Below are positions 37,162 to 49,239 of a stretch of DNA of 64,000 bases, piece by piece. This DNA is from Nerophis ophidion (Eukaryota > Chordata > Actinopteri > Syngnathiformes > Syngnathidae): the NCBI RefSeq assembly GCF_033978795.1, contig NW_026906960.1, positions 328,501-392,500 on the forward strand. Direction: 5' to 3'. Under the pieces are notes generated by a model. The model saw nothing but the letters and a program-made list of their open reading frames with translations, had not been told where the DNA came from and made no database searches. Both the position numbers and the translations under genes were made by a program. Positions within the stretch are counted from its first letter, which is position 1, and each line of letters opens with the position of its first letter.

Positions 37162-37380
37162 ATGTCCAGCAGCCCCCTCACATAAAAAAGGAAGAGGAGA
37201 ATCCACAGCCCCCCCACATTAAAGAGGAAGAGGAGGAAGTGTGGATGAGTCAGGAGGGAGAGTGTCTTCTAGGGCAGGAGGAGGCTGATGTCAGCAAGTT
37301 TCCACTGACTGTTGTCTCTGTGAAGACTGAAGAGCATGAAGACAAACCACCTGAGTCCTCACAGCTTCATCACAGTCCAA
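37162..37380 (+). pseudogene. Orphan zinc-finger-gene exon (acidic PHIKEEE type)
   Basis: Reads VQQPPHIKKEEENPQPPHIK then EEEEEVWMSQEGECLLGQEE and PLTVVSVKTEEHEDKPPESS, ending LHHSPS before GTAAGC (donor at 37381). This is the second coding exon of many fish C2H2 genes. The donor leaves one base (phase 1), compatible with the acceptor at 47735. The start has no AG acceptor before the expected AC-GTC-CAG; the nearest internal AGs (37168-37169, 37171-37172) would give phase 0, out of frame with exon 1. So it is probably a duplicated or decayed exon lying in the intron of gene 2. Confidence 0.65.
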
Positions 37381-39230
37381 GTAAGCACAACATTTTATTC
37401 TCAGGGCATTCAATCCATCACAACTGGACTCTTCACTTTGTCTTACAAGACCTTTGTGCTCTCATCCAAGTAGGCTTCATCACTTCATGCTCATACACTT
37501 CAAGTCTTAAATCTAATCATTGGAATTTAGAGGGGAACTGCACTTTTTGGGGGAATTTTTCTATCGTTCACAATCATTATAAAAGACACGACGGTTGATA
37601 TATTTACACACAAAAAATCCCATTCTAACTGGGCTGGGCGATATGGCCTTTTTTTAATATCTCAATATTTTTAGTCCACATCACGATACAGCATATATAT
37701 GTGGATATTTTGCCTTAGCCTTGAATGAACACTTGATGCATATAATCACAGCAGTATGATGATTCTGTGTGTCTACATTCAAACAATCTTCTTCATACTG
37801 CATTCATATATGCTACTTTTAAACTTTCATGCAGAGAGGGAAACCACAACTAAGTCAAATTAGCAAAAGTGTATTTATTAAGCAGTGGCACAAACATTCA
37901 TGTCATTTCCAAAGCAGAAAGTGCAAGATTGTCAGAGACATTTTAAAACAAGCTATTAGTGCACTTTTGTGCATGATGTCACTAAGATGACATATCAAAA
38001 CACTCAATTACAGTGCACTTTTTGTACAGAACACCACTACAATAGTTTAAAACAAACAAAGTGCACTTTTGTGCATGATGTCACACAAGATATTTCAATA
38101 AGTGTCAAATAAAAATGAGCTGCATAATAAGAAATCAAATAGTGTATGTCCTTCACTATGTGGTAGGTTCCTGCGGACGTTATCTCCTTCTGTTGTTGAC
38201 TATTTTTGTCATATGGTGTTGATGTGGAAATGACTGTGTGACAGTTGCTTGCTGTCATGCGGGTTCCACGTACCACCAAGGAAGGAAATCCTGTCAAGCA
38301 GGTTTAGACTTCTTTATTTTTCAATAAGAACGTCTTTTGCTTTTCAGCCTTTCCGTTCCCTGCTCGCTCGTCCGCCCCGGCTTTTCAGCTTTGTGCGTCG
38401 TCTTCTTCCTTGCGCTCTCAGTCTCTCAAGCTCAGCGTCAGATTCCCTCAAGCTCCTTCACTTCTCTTCGCCTCTTCCCCTCACGACCACGGCTGCCGCC
38501 CTTTGACACAATGCGACAGGATTGTTTAATCGTGCCCAGCTGGGCGATCTACTTACCTGATAATATTTGCGGCGTCAATCTTGGCGCGTTCCGCCTCGCC
38601 GCATGCTCGCCGTCTAAGCCTCCTCGCTGCCATCTTGCAATGGGTGTGCCCTGCCTCGCTGTCGGACTGCCGGCTCCGCCTCTCCGCAGGTTGCTTGGGC
38701 ATTTTGTGGGTGTGGCACCAAACTGAGATGTTGACATGCAGATTTCCAAGCACTCCTCATTATTTTCAAATGATGCTACACATTAGCAGTGCTGCTACTT
38801 TTTGGAGCAACGCGTTTGCCGCATACTTGACATATTATGGTTGTCTGTTCAACATCTTCCCGCTTGAAGCCAAACCACCGCCAGACGATGGACTCCCTGC
38901 TGTTTTTCTTTGGAATTAAATTTTCCTTCATTTGTTACCAGATTGGCACCTTCTTTCTCACGTATTACCACTCGCACCACACCGTTAGCACCACAGCTAA
39001 CCTTACCATGCCGCTACCTACCTGTCTGCTCTGCGAGAGCGTATGACGTTGCACGCGCGACAGTATGTGACGTATGTGAGAAGGTGCGCTTGTTTTATGT
39101 CTCTGTGAGAAGGAGAGACAAGGAGTGAGAAGAGGATGTAGTGTAATGCCCGCAGCTAAAAGCAACTGCGTGAGAATCTATACTCCAATACTAACAATAT
39201 AGTAATTTTCTATATCGCACAGAGACAAAG

Positions 39231-39479
39231 ATGTCCAGGCATCGAGTAATTGTCTCTGGCCCCCTGCCTGGGAGAGGCAATGATGAGAAATATAGCAGAT
39301 TAGTCTCTCTTAACAAGTGGCTGGATAGCTTCTGCAGACAACAGGGATTTACGTTTATTGATAATTGGCCCTCTTTCTGGGGCAAACCTGGCTTGCTGAG
39401 GAGAGACGGCCTTCACCCTAACCAGGAAGGCGCTATCCTCTTGTCTCGGAACATAGACTTCGCATTGAGCCACAATTGA
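39231..39479 (+). pseudogene. LINE ORF1 remnant with SGNH/GDSL-esterase-like domain
   Basis: GPLPGRGNDEKYSRLVSLNK followed by WLDSFCRQQGFTFIDNWPSF and GLLRRDGLHPNQEGAILLSR: the DGLHPNQEG block matches the C-terminal catalytic Asp-x-x-His region of SGNH hydrolases found in ORF1 of CR1/L2-type LINEs. Only this C-terminal part remains; a stop follows at 39477. Confidence 0.75.
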
Positions 39480-39536
39480 CTAACTGCACTAGAGCAAGCC
39501 CGGTCACAGGCAATTACAGAGCCTGCTAGCCTGGGT

Positions 39537-42500
39537 ATGGAGTCAGTTAAGCTAGAACTAGCCTGCGCCAGGCTGGATGATCCCTGTACACATAGCAATT
39601 TTCATAGAATAATACACAACTCACAAAATGTTATTTCTACTGTGTCTATGACCACGTCAGAGTTAGACATGCGTTCTACTGAGGTGGCAAATTATGATGC
39701 GTTCAGTTTATCGCAGCGCCAGGTAGACAATCTGAAAATTCCCCTCATATCAATTCCTAGATATGGTCGTAATTATTTTAAGTACACTGCGCATAATAAA
39801 CGCAACATTATTAATATTGCTACTACGGATAATTTCATCAACAACTCCTTAAAACAGCCCACTACCTATAATATGGGCTTTCTAAACATCAGATCTTTGT
39901 CTCCCAAAACGTTATTAGTCAATGAGGTCATTAGAGACAACAACCTTAACGTCATCGGTCTTAGCGAACCTGGCTTAAACCAGACGACTTTTTTGCGATA
40001 AATGAGGCATCCCCTCCTAACTATACGAATGCGCATATTGCCCGTCACCTCAAAAGGGGAGGGGGTGTCCCACTAATATACAACGAAAACTTTAACTTTA
40101 GTCCTAACTTAAATAATAAATATAAATCGTTTGAGGTGCTTTCTATGAAGTCTGCCACACCTCTGCCTCTGTGCCTGGCCGTTATCTACCGCCCCCCAGG
40201 GCCCTATTCGGACTTTATTAGTGAATTCTCAGAGTTTGTTGCTGATCTAGTGACGCACGCTGATAATATAATTATAATGGGGGACTTTGATATCCATATG
40301 AATACCCCATTGGACCCACCGTGCGTGGCGCTCCAGACTATAATTGATAGCTGTGGTCTTACACAAATAATAAATGAACCGACGCATCGCAGCGGTAATA
40401 CGATAGACCTAGTGCTTGTCAGAGGTATCACCGTTTCCAAAGTTATGATACTCCCGTATACTGAAGTAATGTCCGATCATTACCTTATAAAATTCGAAGT
40501 TCAGACCCATGTTCGGCAAGCTAATAATAATAATAACTGCTATAGCAGCCGCAACATTAAGGCTGCCACAACGACGACTCTTGCGGACCTACTGCCCTCG
40601 GTAATGGCACCGTTCCCAAAATATGTGGGCTCTATTGATAACCTCACTAACAACTTTAACAACGCCCTGCGCGAAACCATTGATAGTATAGCACCGCTGA
40701 AGTTAAAAAAGGCGTACGCCATGGTTTACTGAAGAAACTAGAGCTCAGAAATTATTATGTAGAAAGCTGGAACGCAAATGGCGCACGACTAAACTTGAGG
40801 TGCACCATCAAGCATGGAGTGATAGTTTAATAACTTATAAACGCATGCTTACCTTAGCTAAAACTAATTATTACTCAAATCTCATCCGCATTAATAAAAA
40901 CGATCCAAAATTTTTGTTTAGTACAGTAGCATCGCTAACCCAACAAGGGACTCCTTCCAGTAGCTCCACCCATTCGGCAGATGACTTTATGAAGTTCTTT
41001 AATAAGAAAATTGAACTTATTAGAAAGGAGATTAAAGACAATGCGTCCCAGCTACAACGGGGTTATAGTAACACAGATACGATTGTATATACGGCGGATA
41101 CTGCAAATATCCAAAATAGTTTCTCTCGTTTTGATGAAATAACATTAGAAGGATTGTTACAACGTGTAAATGGAATAAAACAAACAACATGTTTACTTGA
41201 CCCACTTCCTGGGAAACTTATCAAGGAGCTTTTTGTATTATTAGGTCCATCAGTGCTAAATATTATAAACTTATCACTTTCCTCGGGCACTGCTCCCCTA
41301 GCATTCAAAAAAGCGGTTATTCATCCTCTCCTTAAAAGACCTAACCTCGATCCTGACCTCATGGTAAACTACCGACCGGTGTCTCACCTTCCCTTTATTT
41401 CGAAAATCCTCGAAAAAATTGTTGCAGAGCAGCTAAATGAACACTTAACGTTTAACAATCTATGTGAAACCTTTCAATCCGGTTTCAGGGCAAATCACTC
41501 CACGGAGACAGCCCTCGCAAAATTGACTAATGATCTATTGCTAACGATGGACTCTGATGCGTCATCTATGTTGCTGCTCCTCGATCTTAGCGCTGCTTTC
41601 GATACCGTCGATCATAATATTTTATTAGAGCGTATCAAAACACGAATTGGTATGTCAGACTCAGCCCTGTCTTGGTTTAACTCTTATCTTACTGATAGGA
41701 TGCAGTGCGTCTCCCATAACAGTGTGACCTCGGACTATGTTAAGGTAACGTGTGGAGTTCCCCAGGGTTCGGTCCTTGGCCCTGTACTCTTCAGCATCTA
41801 CATGCTGCCGCTGGGAGACGTCATACGCAAATACGGTATTAGCTTTCACTGTTATGCTGAAGACACCCAACTCTACATGCCCCTAAAGCTGACCAACACG
41901 CCGGATTGTAGTCAGTTGGAAGCGTGTCTTAATGAAATCAAACAATGGATGTCCGCTAACTTTTTGCAACTTAATGCCAAAAAAACGGAAATGCTGATTA
42001 TCGGTCCTGCTAGACACCGACCTCTATTTAATAATACAACTTTAACATTTGACAACCAAATAATAAAACAAGGTGACTCTGTAAAAAATGTGGGTATTAT
42101 CTTCGACCCAACTCTCTCCTTTGAGTCACACATTAAAAGCGTTACAAAAACGGCCTTCTTTCATCTCCGTAATATCGCTAAAATTCGCTCCATTTTGTCC
42201 ACTAAAGACGCCGAGATCATTATCCATGCGTTTGTTACGTCTCGTCTCGATTACTGTAACGTATTATTTTCGGGTCTCCCCATGTCTAGCATTAAAAGAT
42301 TACAGTTGGTACAAAATGCGGCTGCTAGACTTTTGACAAGAACAAGAAAGTTTGATCACATTACGCCTGTACTGTATATACCTTTATATACATATATACA
42401 TACATATATACCTATACTGGCTCACCTGCACTGGCTTCCTGTGCACTTAAGATGTGACTTTAAGGTTTTACTACTTACGTATAAAATACTACACGGTCTA

Positions 42501-42720
42501 GCTCCAGCCTATCTTGCCGGTTGTATTGTACCATATGTCCCGGCAAGAAATCTGCATTCAAAAGACTCCGGCTTATTAGTGATTCCTAGAGCCCAAAAAT
42601 GTCTGCGGGCTATAGTGCGTTTTCCGTTCGGGCTCCAGTACTCTGGAATGCCCTCCCGGTAACAGTTCGAGATGCTACCTCAGTAGAAGCATTTAAGTCT
42701 CACCTTAAAACTCATCTGTA
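39537..42720 (+). pseudogene. L2-like LINE endonuclease-reverse transcriptase, frameshifted
   Basis: Endonuclease: MGFLNIRSLSPKTLLVNEVI (about 39870), then a frameshift at GCGAACCTGG (about 39965; one base missing), then AVIYRPPGPYSDF, IIMGDFDIHMN (Asp for the usual Asn) and VMSDHYLIKFEV. A second shift occurs near 40710. Reverse transcriptase (40800-42662, 620 residues): LLLLDLSAAFDTVDHN, CGVPQGSVLGPVLFSIYMLP, and YAEDTQLYMPL in which the first catalytic Asp of YADD is Glu. A 45-bp in-frame TATA-rich insert (about 42375-42419) sits between ITPVL and LAHLHWLP; a last shift at about 42600 breaks the C-terminus (AQKCLRAIVR). Confidence 0.9.
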
Positions 42721-43207
42721 TACTCTAGCCTTTAAATAGACCTCCTTTTTAGACCAGTTGATCTGCCGCTTCTTTTCTTTCTCCTATGTCCCCCCCCTCC
42801 CTTGTGGATGTGAATTCTCCCTGCCCACTGGGTGTGAGTTTTCCTTGCCCTTTTGTGGGTTCTTCCGAGGATGTTGTAGTCGTAATGATTTGTGCAGTCC
42901 TTTGAGACATTTGTGATTTGGGGCTATATAAATAAACATTGATTGATTGATTGAAACCCACGATATATGGAGTATATTCCATACATTGCCCAGCCCTAAT
43001 TCTAACTCATAAATATAAATAAAAGTCCACTTGCAATGGAGCCAATGGGAAGTCCTCTCTAACCATCCAAAAAAGGCCAACCAAGTATTAGTTGAGTTGA
43101 GTTTGAGTTTATTTGGAACATGCAAGCATACAACATGTTACTTCACAATTTCCAGTTTGTCTTTTCAACATGTTGGAAAAGGAGTAGGAATAAGCAGAGC
43201 TTATTAA

Positions 43208-44576
43208 AGGGGAACATTATCAGTAGACCTATGTAAGCGTCAATATATACCTTGATGGTGCAGAAAAAAGACCATATATTTTTTTAACCGATTTCCGAAC
43301 TCTAAATTGGTGAATTTTGGCGAATTAAACGCCTTTCTGTTCATCGCTCTGGAGGCGATGACGTCAGAATGTGACGTCGCCGAGGTAACACAGCCGCCAT
43401 TTTCATTTTCAACACATTGTAAACTTTGGGTCTCAGCTCTTTTATTTTCCGTTTTTTCGACTATTTTTTGGAACCTTGGAGACATCATGCCTCGCTGGTG
43501 TGTTGTCGGAGGGTGTAACAACACTAACAGGGAGGGATTCAAGTTGCACCACTGGCCCGAAGATGCGATAGTGTCTGCCGCCAGACCCCCATTGAATGTG
43601 CCAGAGTGTCTGCACATTTTACCGGCGATGACAGACATGGCACAGAGATGTATGGATAACCTGCAGATGCATTTGAAACGATAAAGTCAACTAAATCACA
43701 AAGGGGAGTTTTGTTGATGTTGACTTATGTGCTAATCAGACATATTTGGTCGCGGCGTGACTGCCAGCTAATCGATGCTAACATGCTACGCTAATCAACG
43801 CTAACATGCTATTTACCAGCGGTGCTAAGACAGACATGGCACAGAGATGTATGGATTACCTGCAGATGCATTTGCAATGATAAAGTCAACGAAATCACAA
43901 AGGAGAGTTTTGTTGATGTTGACTGTCAGCTAATCGATGCTAACATGCTACGCTAATCAACGCTAACATGCTATTTACCAGGGTTGCTAAAGCAGACATG
44001 GCACAGAGATGTATGGATAACCTGCAGATGCATTTGCAACTATATTACGTTTCCTTCCACCCACATTTAATGCGAAAAAAACACTTACCAATCGACGGAT
44101 TTAAGTTTCTCCAGTGTCAAAAGATGCGAAAGTCCTGAGCGTTTGGTCCGCACATTTTACCGGCGATGCTAACGCAGCTATTCGGCCATGCTATGACTAT
44201 GAATAGCGTCAATAGCTATTCGCTCAATAGCTCCAGTTTCTTCTTCAATACTTTCATACTCCAACCATCCGTTTCAATACATGCGTAATCTGTTGAATCG
44301 CTTGAGCCGCTGAAATCCGAGTCGGAATCTGAGCTAATGTCGCTATATCTTGCTGTGCTATTCCCATTGTTTGTTTACATTGGCAGCACTGTGTGACGTC
44401 ACAGGGAAATGGATAGTCGCATCGCAAATAGCGAAAATCAAGCACTTTAAAGCTTTTTTTAGGGATATTCCGAGACCGGTAAAATTTTGAAAAAAAACTT
44501 CCAAAAATACAACAAGCCACTGGGAACTGATTTTTTATTGTTTTCAACCCTTTTGAAATTGTGATAATGTTCCCCT
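43208..44576 (+). mobile_element. Kolobok-like element 1 with THAP remnant
   Basis: Inverted termini AGGGGAACATTATCA and TGATAATGTTCCCCT with TTAA at both sides (43204-43207, 44577-44580). A THAP-like N-terminus starts at 43487: MPRWCVVGGCNNTNREGFKL, with the CxxxxC pair; the later C-x2-H half appears only as WSAHFT near 44148, Cys lost. Contains two copies of a 162-bp repeat (43831, 43993). TTAA target plus THAP suggests the Kolobok superfamily; no full transposase is present. Confidence 0.8.
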
Positions 44577-45283
44577 TTAAATCCTACCCCTTTTCTTTTA
44601 CATAACAGTTGCTAAAACTTTTGTTCACTTCTAGTTTTCAATTTATTGACAATATACTCCATAAGTAATCACAATAAAAATAAATAACTCTCAGTGAAGT
44701 AAGTTCCATTTCATATGGTGAGATGAGTAAGAACATCTAGAAAATGAATGGATGGATGAAATACATTCAGAATGTTTATTATCATGGTTCTTTTTCTTTC
44801 TACTTTGTAAAAACTTTAGGTTTGAAGAGTTTCTTGAAGTGGATGATATTAGTACATTGATTGCTTTGCTTAATCCATTCCATCATTTAATTCCACATCC
44901 TGATATACTGAAGGTCTTAAGTGTTGTACGTGCATACAAATGTTTTCAATTACATTTTTCTCTAAGATTATTTTCCTCCTCTTTTTTTTGAGAATATTTT
45001 TTGTACATTCTTGGCTAGCAGGTTATAGTTTACTTTGTGTATAATTTTAGTTGTTTGCAAATTCACTATGTCGTGGAATTTCAGTATTTTCGATTCAATG
45101 ATTAAAGTGTTTGAATGTTGTCTATATCCAACATGATGTATTATTCTAACTGATCTTTTTTGTAACACAGTTAATGAATGAAGTGTACTTTTGCAGTTAT
45201 TTCCCCATTTTTCTGCACAATAACTCAAATATGGTAACACTAGTGAGCAGTAGAGAATATGAAGTGATTTTTGGGCCAGAACA

Positions 45284-45669
45284 TCCATCCATCCATCCAT
45301 CCATTCCCACCGCTTATTCCCTTTCGGGGTTGCGGGGGGTGCTGGCGCCTATCTCAGCTACAATCGGGCGGAAGGCGGGGTACACCCTGGACAAGTCGCC
45401 ACCTCATGGCAGGGCCAACACAGATAGACAGACAACATTCACACTCACATTCACACACTAGGGACCATTTAGTGTTGCCAATCAACCTATCCCCAGGTGC
45501 ATGTCTTTGGAAGTGGGAGGAAGCCGGAGTACCCGGAGGGAACCCACGCATTCACGGGGAGAACACGCAAACTCCACACAGAAAGATCCAGAGCCTGGAT
45601 TTGAACCCAGGACTGCAGGACCTTCGTATTGTGAGGCAGACGCACTAACCCCTCTTCCACCGTGAAGCC
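45284..45669 (-). mobile_element. SINE, (ATGG)n-tailed family, one internal module
   Basis: Minus orientation; 11-bp target duplication GGGCCAGAACA (45273-45283, 45670-45680). B-box GGTTCAAATCC (near 45600) present. Full length. Confidence 0.95.
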
Positions 45670-46512
45670 GGGCCAGAACATGTTTTGCTTTTTTATATGA
45701 GATTTCCAGTTCATTTTATCACCAATCATTATACCTACAAATTTGGTTTCATTTACTCTTTTAATTTCTATTCCGTCTATTTGTATTTGTGTTTGACACT
45801 TCTTTTCTACTTTTACCAAATAGCATTATTTTAGTTTTACCGAGATTCAAAGAGAGTCTGTTTTTGTCAAACCATCTTTTTAATTAAATTTCTTCTGTTA
45901 TTATTTGTATTATCTTCTGTGTGTTCTCTCCTGAACAAAACACTGTTGTATCATCCGCAAATAATACTAACTTTCAATATTTTATAACTTTACAAATGTC
46001 ATTTATATAAAGATTGAATAATTTTGGTCCTAGTATTGATCCCTGAGGTACACCACAGGATATATTTAGTGTTGCAGAAGTGTGTTCGCCTAGCTTCACG
46101 TATTGTTTCCTGTTGGTTAAATAACTTCTAATCCAGTTTAAGACCAGCCCTCTGGTGCCATATCGTTCTAGTTTTTTGATTAAAATATTGTAATTAATTG
46201 TGTGAAATGCTTTAGTTGGATCCATAAACACTGCTGCCGCATATTTTTTCTACTATCTATTGCATTGGTCATTTCTTCTGTCATTTCTATTACAGCCATC
46301 GAAGTTGAAATATTAGCTCTGTATCCATATTGGTTCTCATCTAATATTCTATGTTTGTTTGTAAAACTCTCTGATCTGTTATTGGACAGTTTTTCAATAA
46401 TTTTAGAAAATTGTGGAAGTAAAGAAACAGGTCTATAATTTGTAAATTGGTGTTTGTCTCCATTCTGATAAATTGGAGCAATTTTAGCTATTTTCATTTT
46501 GTTTGGGAATTT

Positions 46513-47660
46513 ACCTGTTTAAGATGATGGGTATTTTTACGCTGCTTTTGCAGTGTAGCGTGTAGTGTAGCTTGCTACAATTCTCTGAGGATAGCTTAGC
46601 TACATTTAATGGAGAGTAACTTGTAGCCTAGCTTACTACATTTTCCAGGTAGTTTGCCCATCACTGTCTATTTGGCCTAGATTAGATAGTACTTTATTTA
46701 TTCCGTCAGGAGAGTTCCTTCAGGAAAATTACAATTTTCAGCACAATCCCATTCAAGATCAGACAAACATTACAGGGAGACAGAACATGATCGCTGACGG
46801 GTCTGCCGGCTTCCAGCGCCCCTTACAAAAAAGATGAGATACAGGTAAACAAGGGGGGGGGATGGGAGAAAAAAATAGAAGATTAAAATAAAATAAAATA
46901 AAAATTGGTCTTAGCCTGGGCCCTGGAGAGGGGGTGCACACTGAGGCCAAGGGAAAAAACAACTCATAGCCATAGTACACATCCGTCTTCCATGTGTGTA
47001 AGAGGGAAACATCAAACATCAAAGACCACAGAGGACGTTAAAGACATTAAAGCAGCAGATACAACCAGCCACTTCTACATACAGCTATGAATAAAAAGTT
47101 AAATAAACATATCCACTTTGGTGGCCTCTGCGGTGTTCCACGCCATCGTCCGCTGGGGTGGAGGGAGCATGGCCAGAGACAGAAGCAGACCCAACAAAGC
47201 AACCAAGACAGCCGACTCCACTCTCGGCCAGTGTCCAGTCCGCATGGATGAGCGAGGATACGTCCAAGGTGACTGAGGTGTCCGACACCTGCTCACCCAG
47301 CCAAGACACTGCGAAGCCTCTCCGTCCCAGCGCTCAGTGCTAGCTCCGCAGTCCTGTCCCCTCATCCGCATCTCCTCCAGTCCCTCCAAACAGACTCCGG
47401 TGTGGCAGAGACCCAGCAGCTGGTCTCCATGGCCAAAATGCTCCCGGGAGGCAGATCCAGAAGTCCCCAAAAAAAGCACCACAGAGGTCACGGAAGTGCC
47501 ACCCCTTGTCACACAGTCCCAAAGGGTCCCGGACCAAAAAGCAAAAAAAAATAATAACACATGAAAACAAGAGGGAAACACAAAAGGATGACACAAGAGC
47601 ACAGAGATCCTGCCAACAGCAGCCAATACAGCAGCGCCATCTTGGAAAAAAAAAAAAAAA
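46513..47660 (-). repeat. hAT end fragment plus unclassified retroelement-like repeat
   Basis: 46513-46667 ends in CAGGTAGTTTGCCCATCACTG, a terminus type seen in fish hATs. From about 46672 (TAGATTAGATAGTACTTTAT) to about 47655 is a repeat whose plus-strand start looks like a LINE/SINE 3' end in minus orientation; its minus-strand 5' end reads CCAAGATGGCGCTGCTG, containing a YY1-type motif. No conserved protein domain is seen in it. Confidence 0.45.
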
Positions 47661-47734
47661 AGCTCACATGTGAATAGTTTGAATACTGCAAACTTCAATA
47701 CAGTAACACCTCATTTGTGTTTTATGTTCTGCAG

Positions 47735-49009
47735 ACGTCCAGCAGGTGTCAGCAGAGAGTCAAGAAGAGATTCCCTCTAAGCAGCAGGAGTGGAGCTCCA
47801 ATGTGGGACAGAAGGAGCTACAGACCCCCTCCCACATTAAAGAGGAAGAGGAGGAACTGTGGGAGCAGCTTCAAAGGTTGGTGAAGGATAATGATGAAGA
47901 TGAAGCTCAGTCCTTACAGCTTCATCACAGTCAAAGTGAGGAGAACAAAGGGGCGGAGCTTGTAAGTCAACACATCACAGAAGCTGATGGAGAGCATTGT
48001 GAAGATATAAAGTCAGAACCAGACAGCATCTTTGCTCCACTGTCAGACATGGACCACATGATGTCAGACTCTTCTGATCACAGTGACCACATCCAAAAAC
48101 CTTTGGAGAGTAAAAATGACTCTAAAGGTGATACGAGACATCACACTAACAACAAACACTTGGACTGCTCTGAATGTGGGAAATCATTTAGACTGAAGAC
48201 TGATTTTACAAGACACAAGAGAATACATACTGGAGAGAAACCTTTTACTTGCTCTGTTTGTAAAAAAAAGTTTCTCCACAAAGCAACACATGACCACACA
48301 CATGAGAACACACACTGGAGAGAAACCTTTTACTTGCTCTGTTTGTAAGAAGAGTTTCTCCATTAAGCCTGCCATGACCAGACACATGAGAACACACACT
48401 GGAGAGAAACCGTTTACTTGCTCTGTTTGTAAGAAGATTTTCTCCAGAAAGTCTAACATGTCCTCACACATGAGAACACATACTGGAGAGAAACTTTTGT
48501 CTTGCTCTGTTTGTAAGAAGGGTTTCTCCACAAAGCAACATATGATCACACACATGAGAACACATACTGGAGAGAAACCTTTTACTTGCTCTGTTTGTAA
48601 GAAGTGTTTCTCCAGAAAGCCTGACATCTCCACACACATGAGAACACACACTGGAGAGAAACCTTTTACTTGCTCTGTTTGTAAGAAGAGTTTCTCCACA
48701 AAGTCTAACATGTCCTCACACATGAGAACACATAATGGAGAGAAACCTTTGACTTGCTCTGTTTGTAAGAAGACTTTCTCCACAAAGCCTAACATGTCCG
48801 CACACATGAGAACACATACTGGAGAGAAACCTTTTACTTGCCCTGTTTGTAAGAAGCATTTCTCCACAAATCTTGTCATTACCAGACACATGAGAACACA
48901 CACTGGAGAGAAACCATTTAGTTGCACTGTGTGTGATAAGACGTTCTGGCATAAGTATCAGGTCAGTAAACACAAGTGTGTAACAGTCATGGAAGCTGCA
49001 GGGATTTAA
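47735..49009 (+). CDS. Zinc-finger gene 2, terminal exon (frameshifted C2H2 protein)
   Basis: The acceptor TTCTGCAG (AG 47733-47734) opens in phase 1 with DVQQVSAESQEEIPS. An acidic region with SHIKEEEEELWEQ and DIKSEPDS follows, then ten C2H2 fingers: the first is CSECGKSFRLKTDFTRHKRIH, most others CSVCKKxF...HMRTH with TGEKPFT linkers, the last C2HC-like (VSKHKC). In finger 2 an 8-A run (48262-48269), where sister fingers imply seven bases, adds one base: frame one stops at 48348 and the remaining fingers continue in the next frame from about 48290. This is either a genuine loss-of-function frameshift or an assembly/sequencing error in a homopolymer. With exon 1 the protein would be about 460 residues. 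Nuclear DNA-binding role inferred from family. Confidence 0.85.
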
Positions 49010-49117
49010 AAACACTTAGTGATTGTGCTAAATGTACTTTAAAAACACAGCATGTTTAATATGAATGTATATTTGATGTTGTATGTAGTGCCTCTCATCT
49101 TCTACCGTTAAATATAA

Positions 49118-49239
49118 AGGCCTACTGAAAGCCACTACTACCGACCAAGCAGTCTGATAGTTTATATATCAATGATGAAACATTAACATTGCAACACATG
49201 CCAATACGGCCGCTTTAGTTTACTAAATTGCAATTTTAA
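49118..49239. mobile_element. Single terminus of the AGGCCT Kolobok-like family
   Basis: AGGCCTACTGAAAGCCACTA to AAATTGCAATTTTAA; this is the reverse complement of the right ends at 52386 and 57826. Only the terminal about 120 bp are present; the next TTAA is occupied by element 2. Confidence 0.8.

Larger units (their letters stand above)
39231..42955 (+). mobile_element. L2-like LINE, 5'-truncated, (TGATTGAT)n tail
   Basis: Sits after ACAGAGACAAA in the hAT element and ends GATTGATTGATTGA. Contains the end of ORF1, then endonuclease and reverse transcriptase. Copies of its 3' end occur at 27040-27982, 25879-25938 and 59393-59552. Confidence 0.9.
37631..42999. mobile_element. hAT element containing a LINE
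   Basis: Left end GGGCTGGGCGATATGG, right end ATTGCCCAGCCCTAA, flanked by the 8-bp duplication TTCTAACT (37623-37630, 43000-43007). The interior is non-coding; the right arm after the LINE is only about 45 bp. A further unidentified insert seems present at about 38240-38740. Confidence 0.8.
43085..46512 (-). pseudogene. LINE (minus strand), reverse transcriptase relic with two insertions
   Basis: The 3' end is near 43085-43100 (GTTGAGTTGAGTTTGAG, plus strand). Reverse-transcriptase blocks on the minus strand: KMKIAKIAPIYQNGDKHQFT and NYRPVSLLPQFSKIIEKL (46497-46400), FMDPTKAFHTINYN (46228-46190), ISCGVPQGSILGPKLFNLYI (about 46070-46010). The FADD region near 45960 is frameshifted. C-terminal LYCSLVLPYLSYCAEKWGNN is at about 45250-45190. 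A Kolobok-like element (43208-44576) and a SINE (45284-45669) interrupt it. Confidence 0.8.

Noticed and set aside
47099..47698. A 199-residue minus-strand ORF
   Set aside because: It lies in the retroelement-like repeat, has no recognisable domain and overlaps several other open frames of equal quality.
48184..48927. A 247-residue minus-strand ORF opposite the zinc fingers
   Set aside because: Its repeats (VKGFSPVCVLMC) are the reverse complement of TGEKP finger linkers; it is a shadow of the plus-strand gene.
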